A DNA stretch of 5,788 bases from an uncultured Alphaproteobacteria bacterium (GTDB taxonomy: Bacteria; Pseudomonadota; Alphaproteobacteria; Micropepsales; Micropepsaceae): positions 1 to 5,788 of the forward strand of contig CALDFO010000068.1 of NCBI GenBank assembly GCA_937942205.1, given 5' to 3'. Positions within the stretch are counted from its first letter, which is position 1. Each line of letters opens with the position of its first letter. This document shows positions 5,559-5,788 of this stretch, in pieces. A program made the translations under genes and the position numbers. The notes under the pieces were generated by a model. That model did no database searches. It worked only from the letters and a program-made list of their open reading frames with translations, and had not been told where the DNA came from.

Positions 5559-5788
5559 ATGGCCGCGAAAGCCAAGACTGCCACCGCAAAAGTCGACACC
5601 ATCTCCACCCGCAACCTGTCCAGCCAGATCGCCGAAGCCCATGAGCTGTCGCAGAAGGCAGCCAATGCGATCCTGGAAGACCTGATCACCAACATCACCA
5701 AGCACCTGAAGAAGGGCGCCCGCATCCGTCTGAACGGCCTCGGCATCCTCCAGGTTCGCAAGCGCGCCGCCCGCATGGGCCGCAATCC
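5559..5788 (+). CDS. HU-family DNA-binding protein (partial, C-terminus outside window)
   Basis: HU/IHF-type proteins bind and bend DNA as dimers and shape the nucleoid. The first 76 codons are present. After a basic/Ala lead-in of about 16 residues (MAAKAKTATAKVDTIS) the HU fold begins: NLSSQIAEAHELSQKAANAILEDLITNITKHLKKGARIRLNGLGILQVRKRAARMGRNP, with the helix-helix N-terminus, the GLGILQVRKR strand and the start of the RNP-containing DNA-binding arm where the window ends. Canonical HU starts with only a few residues before the first helix, so the lead-in is a modest extension. GAGGG at 5546-5550 supports the start. Whether it is HU alpha/beta, IHF or a paralogue cannot be settled from this part. 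Confidence 0.9.
   Translation, partial: MAAKAKTATAKVDTISTRNLSSQIAEAHELSQKAANAILEDLITNITKHLKKGARIRLNGLGILQVRKRAARMGRN

Noticed and set aside
1..5788. CRISPR array, tRNA, rRNA, SRP RNA, insertion sequence or prophage.
   Set aside because: No regularly spaced repeats, tRNA-like cloverleaf, rRNA motifs, transposase or integrase coding, or target-site duplications were seen.

Overview
The window is high-GC DNA that reads as an alphaproteobacterial chromosome. Three things point there: the housekeeping gene order ffh-rpsP-rimM-trmD-rplS on the plus strand; alphaproteobacterial sequence traits (TRVDGDGRGG in Ffh, an Ala/Lys-rich S16 tail, a [14 protein letters not shown] TrmD); and intergenic palindromic repeats of the kind common in that class. 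I cannot assign a genus from the sequence alone.

Layout. At 1-594 (minus) lies the N-terminal part of a Tat-exported SMP-30/gluconolactonase-family protein, cut by the window edge. Just upstream of it on the same strand (647-1348) is a GAF-domain protein that ends in a histidine-kinase phosphoacceptor (DHp) helix pair but has no ATPase domain. A divergent gap of about 330 bases (1349-1675) has no convincing gene. It holds a near-continuous chain of hairpins and one dispersed-type palindrome ending 14 bases before the ffh start. The plus-strand operon follows: ffh (1676-3052), rpsP (3095-3460), rimM (3576-4094), trmD (4084-4857, overlapping rimM by 11 bases) and rplS (4904-5311), closed by a clear intrinsic terminator at 5336-5371. 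After a 187-base leader, an HU-family DNA-binding protein gene starts at 5559 and runs off the window.

How the genes fit together. Ffh targets nascent membrane and secreted proteins. S16 and L19 are structural ribosomal proteins, RimM helps assemble the 30S head, and TrmD makes the m1G37 modification that keeps tRNAs in frame. The block is therefore a translation and targeting operon. The GAF/DHp and lactonase genes on the opposite strand are an unrelated unit and may be co-transcribed with each other.

The window is mostly ordinary housekeeping DNA, and I see no new enzymatic or defence system. The most interesting signals are: an inverted pair of 29-base palindromic units between rpsP and rimM whose six stem differences form exactly three compensatory base-pair swaps; the hairpin chain in front of ffh; the histidine-kinase-like protein lacking its catalytic domain; a 10-residue insertion in L19; and Glu in place of the catalytic Asp in TrmD.
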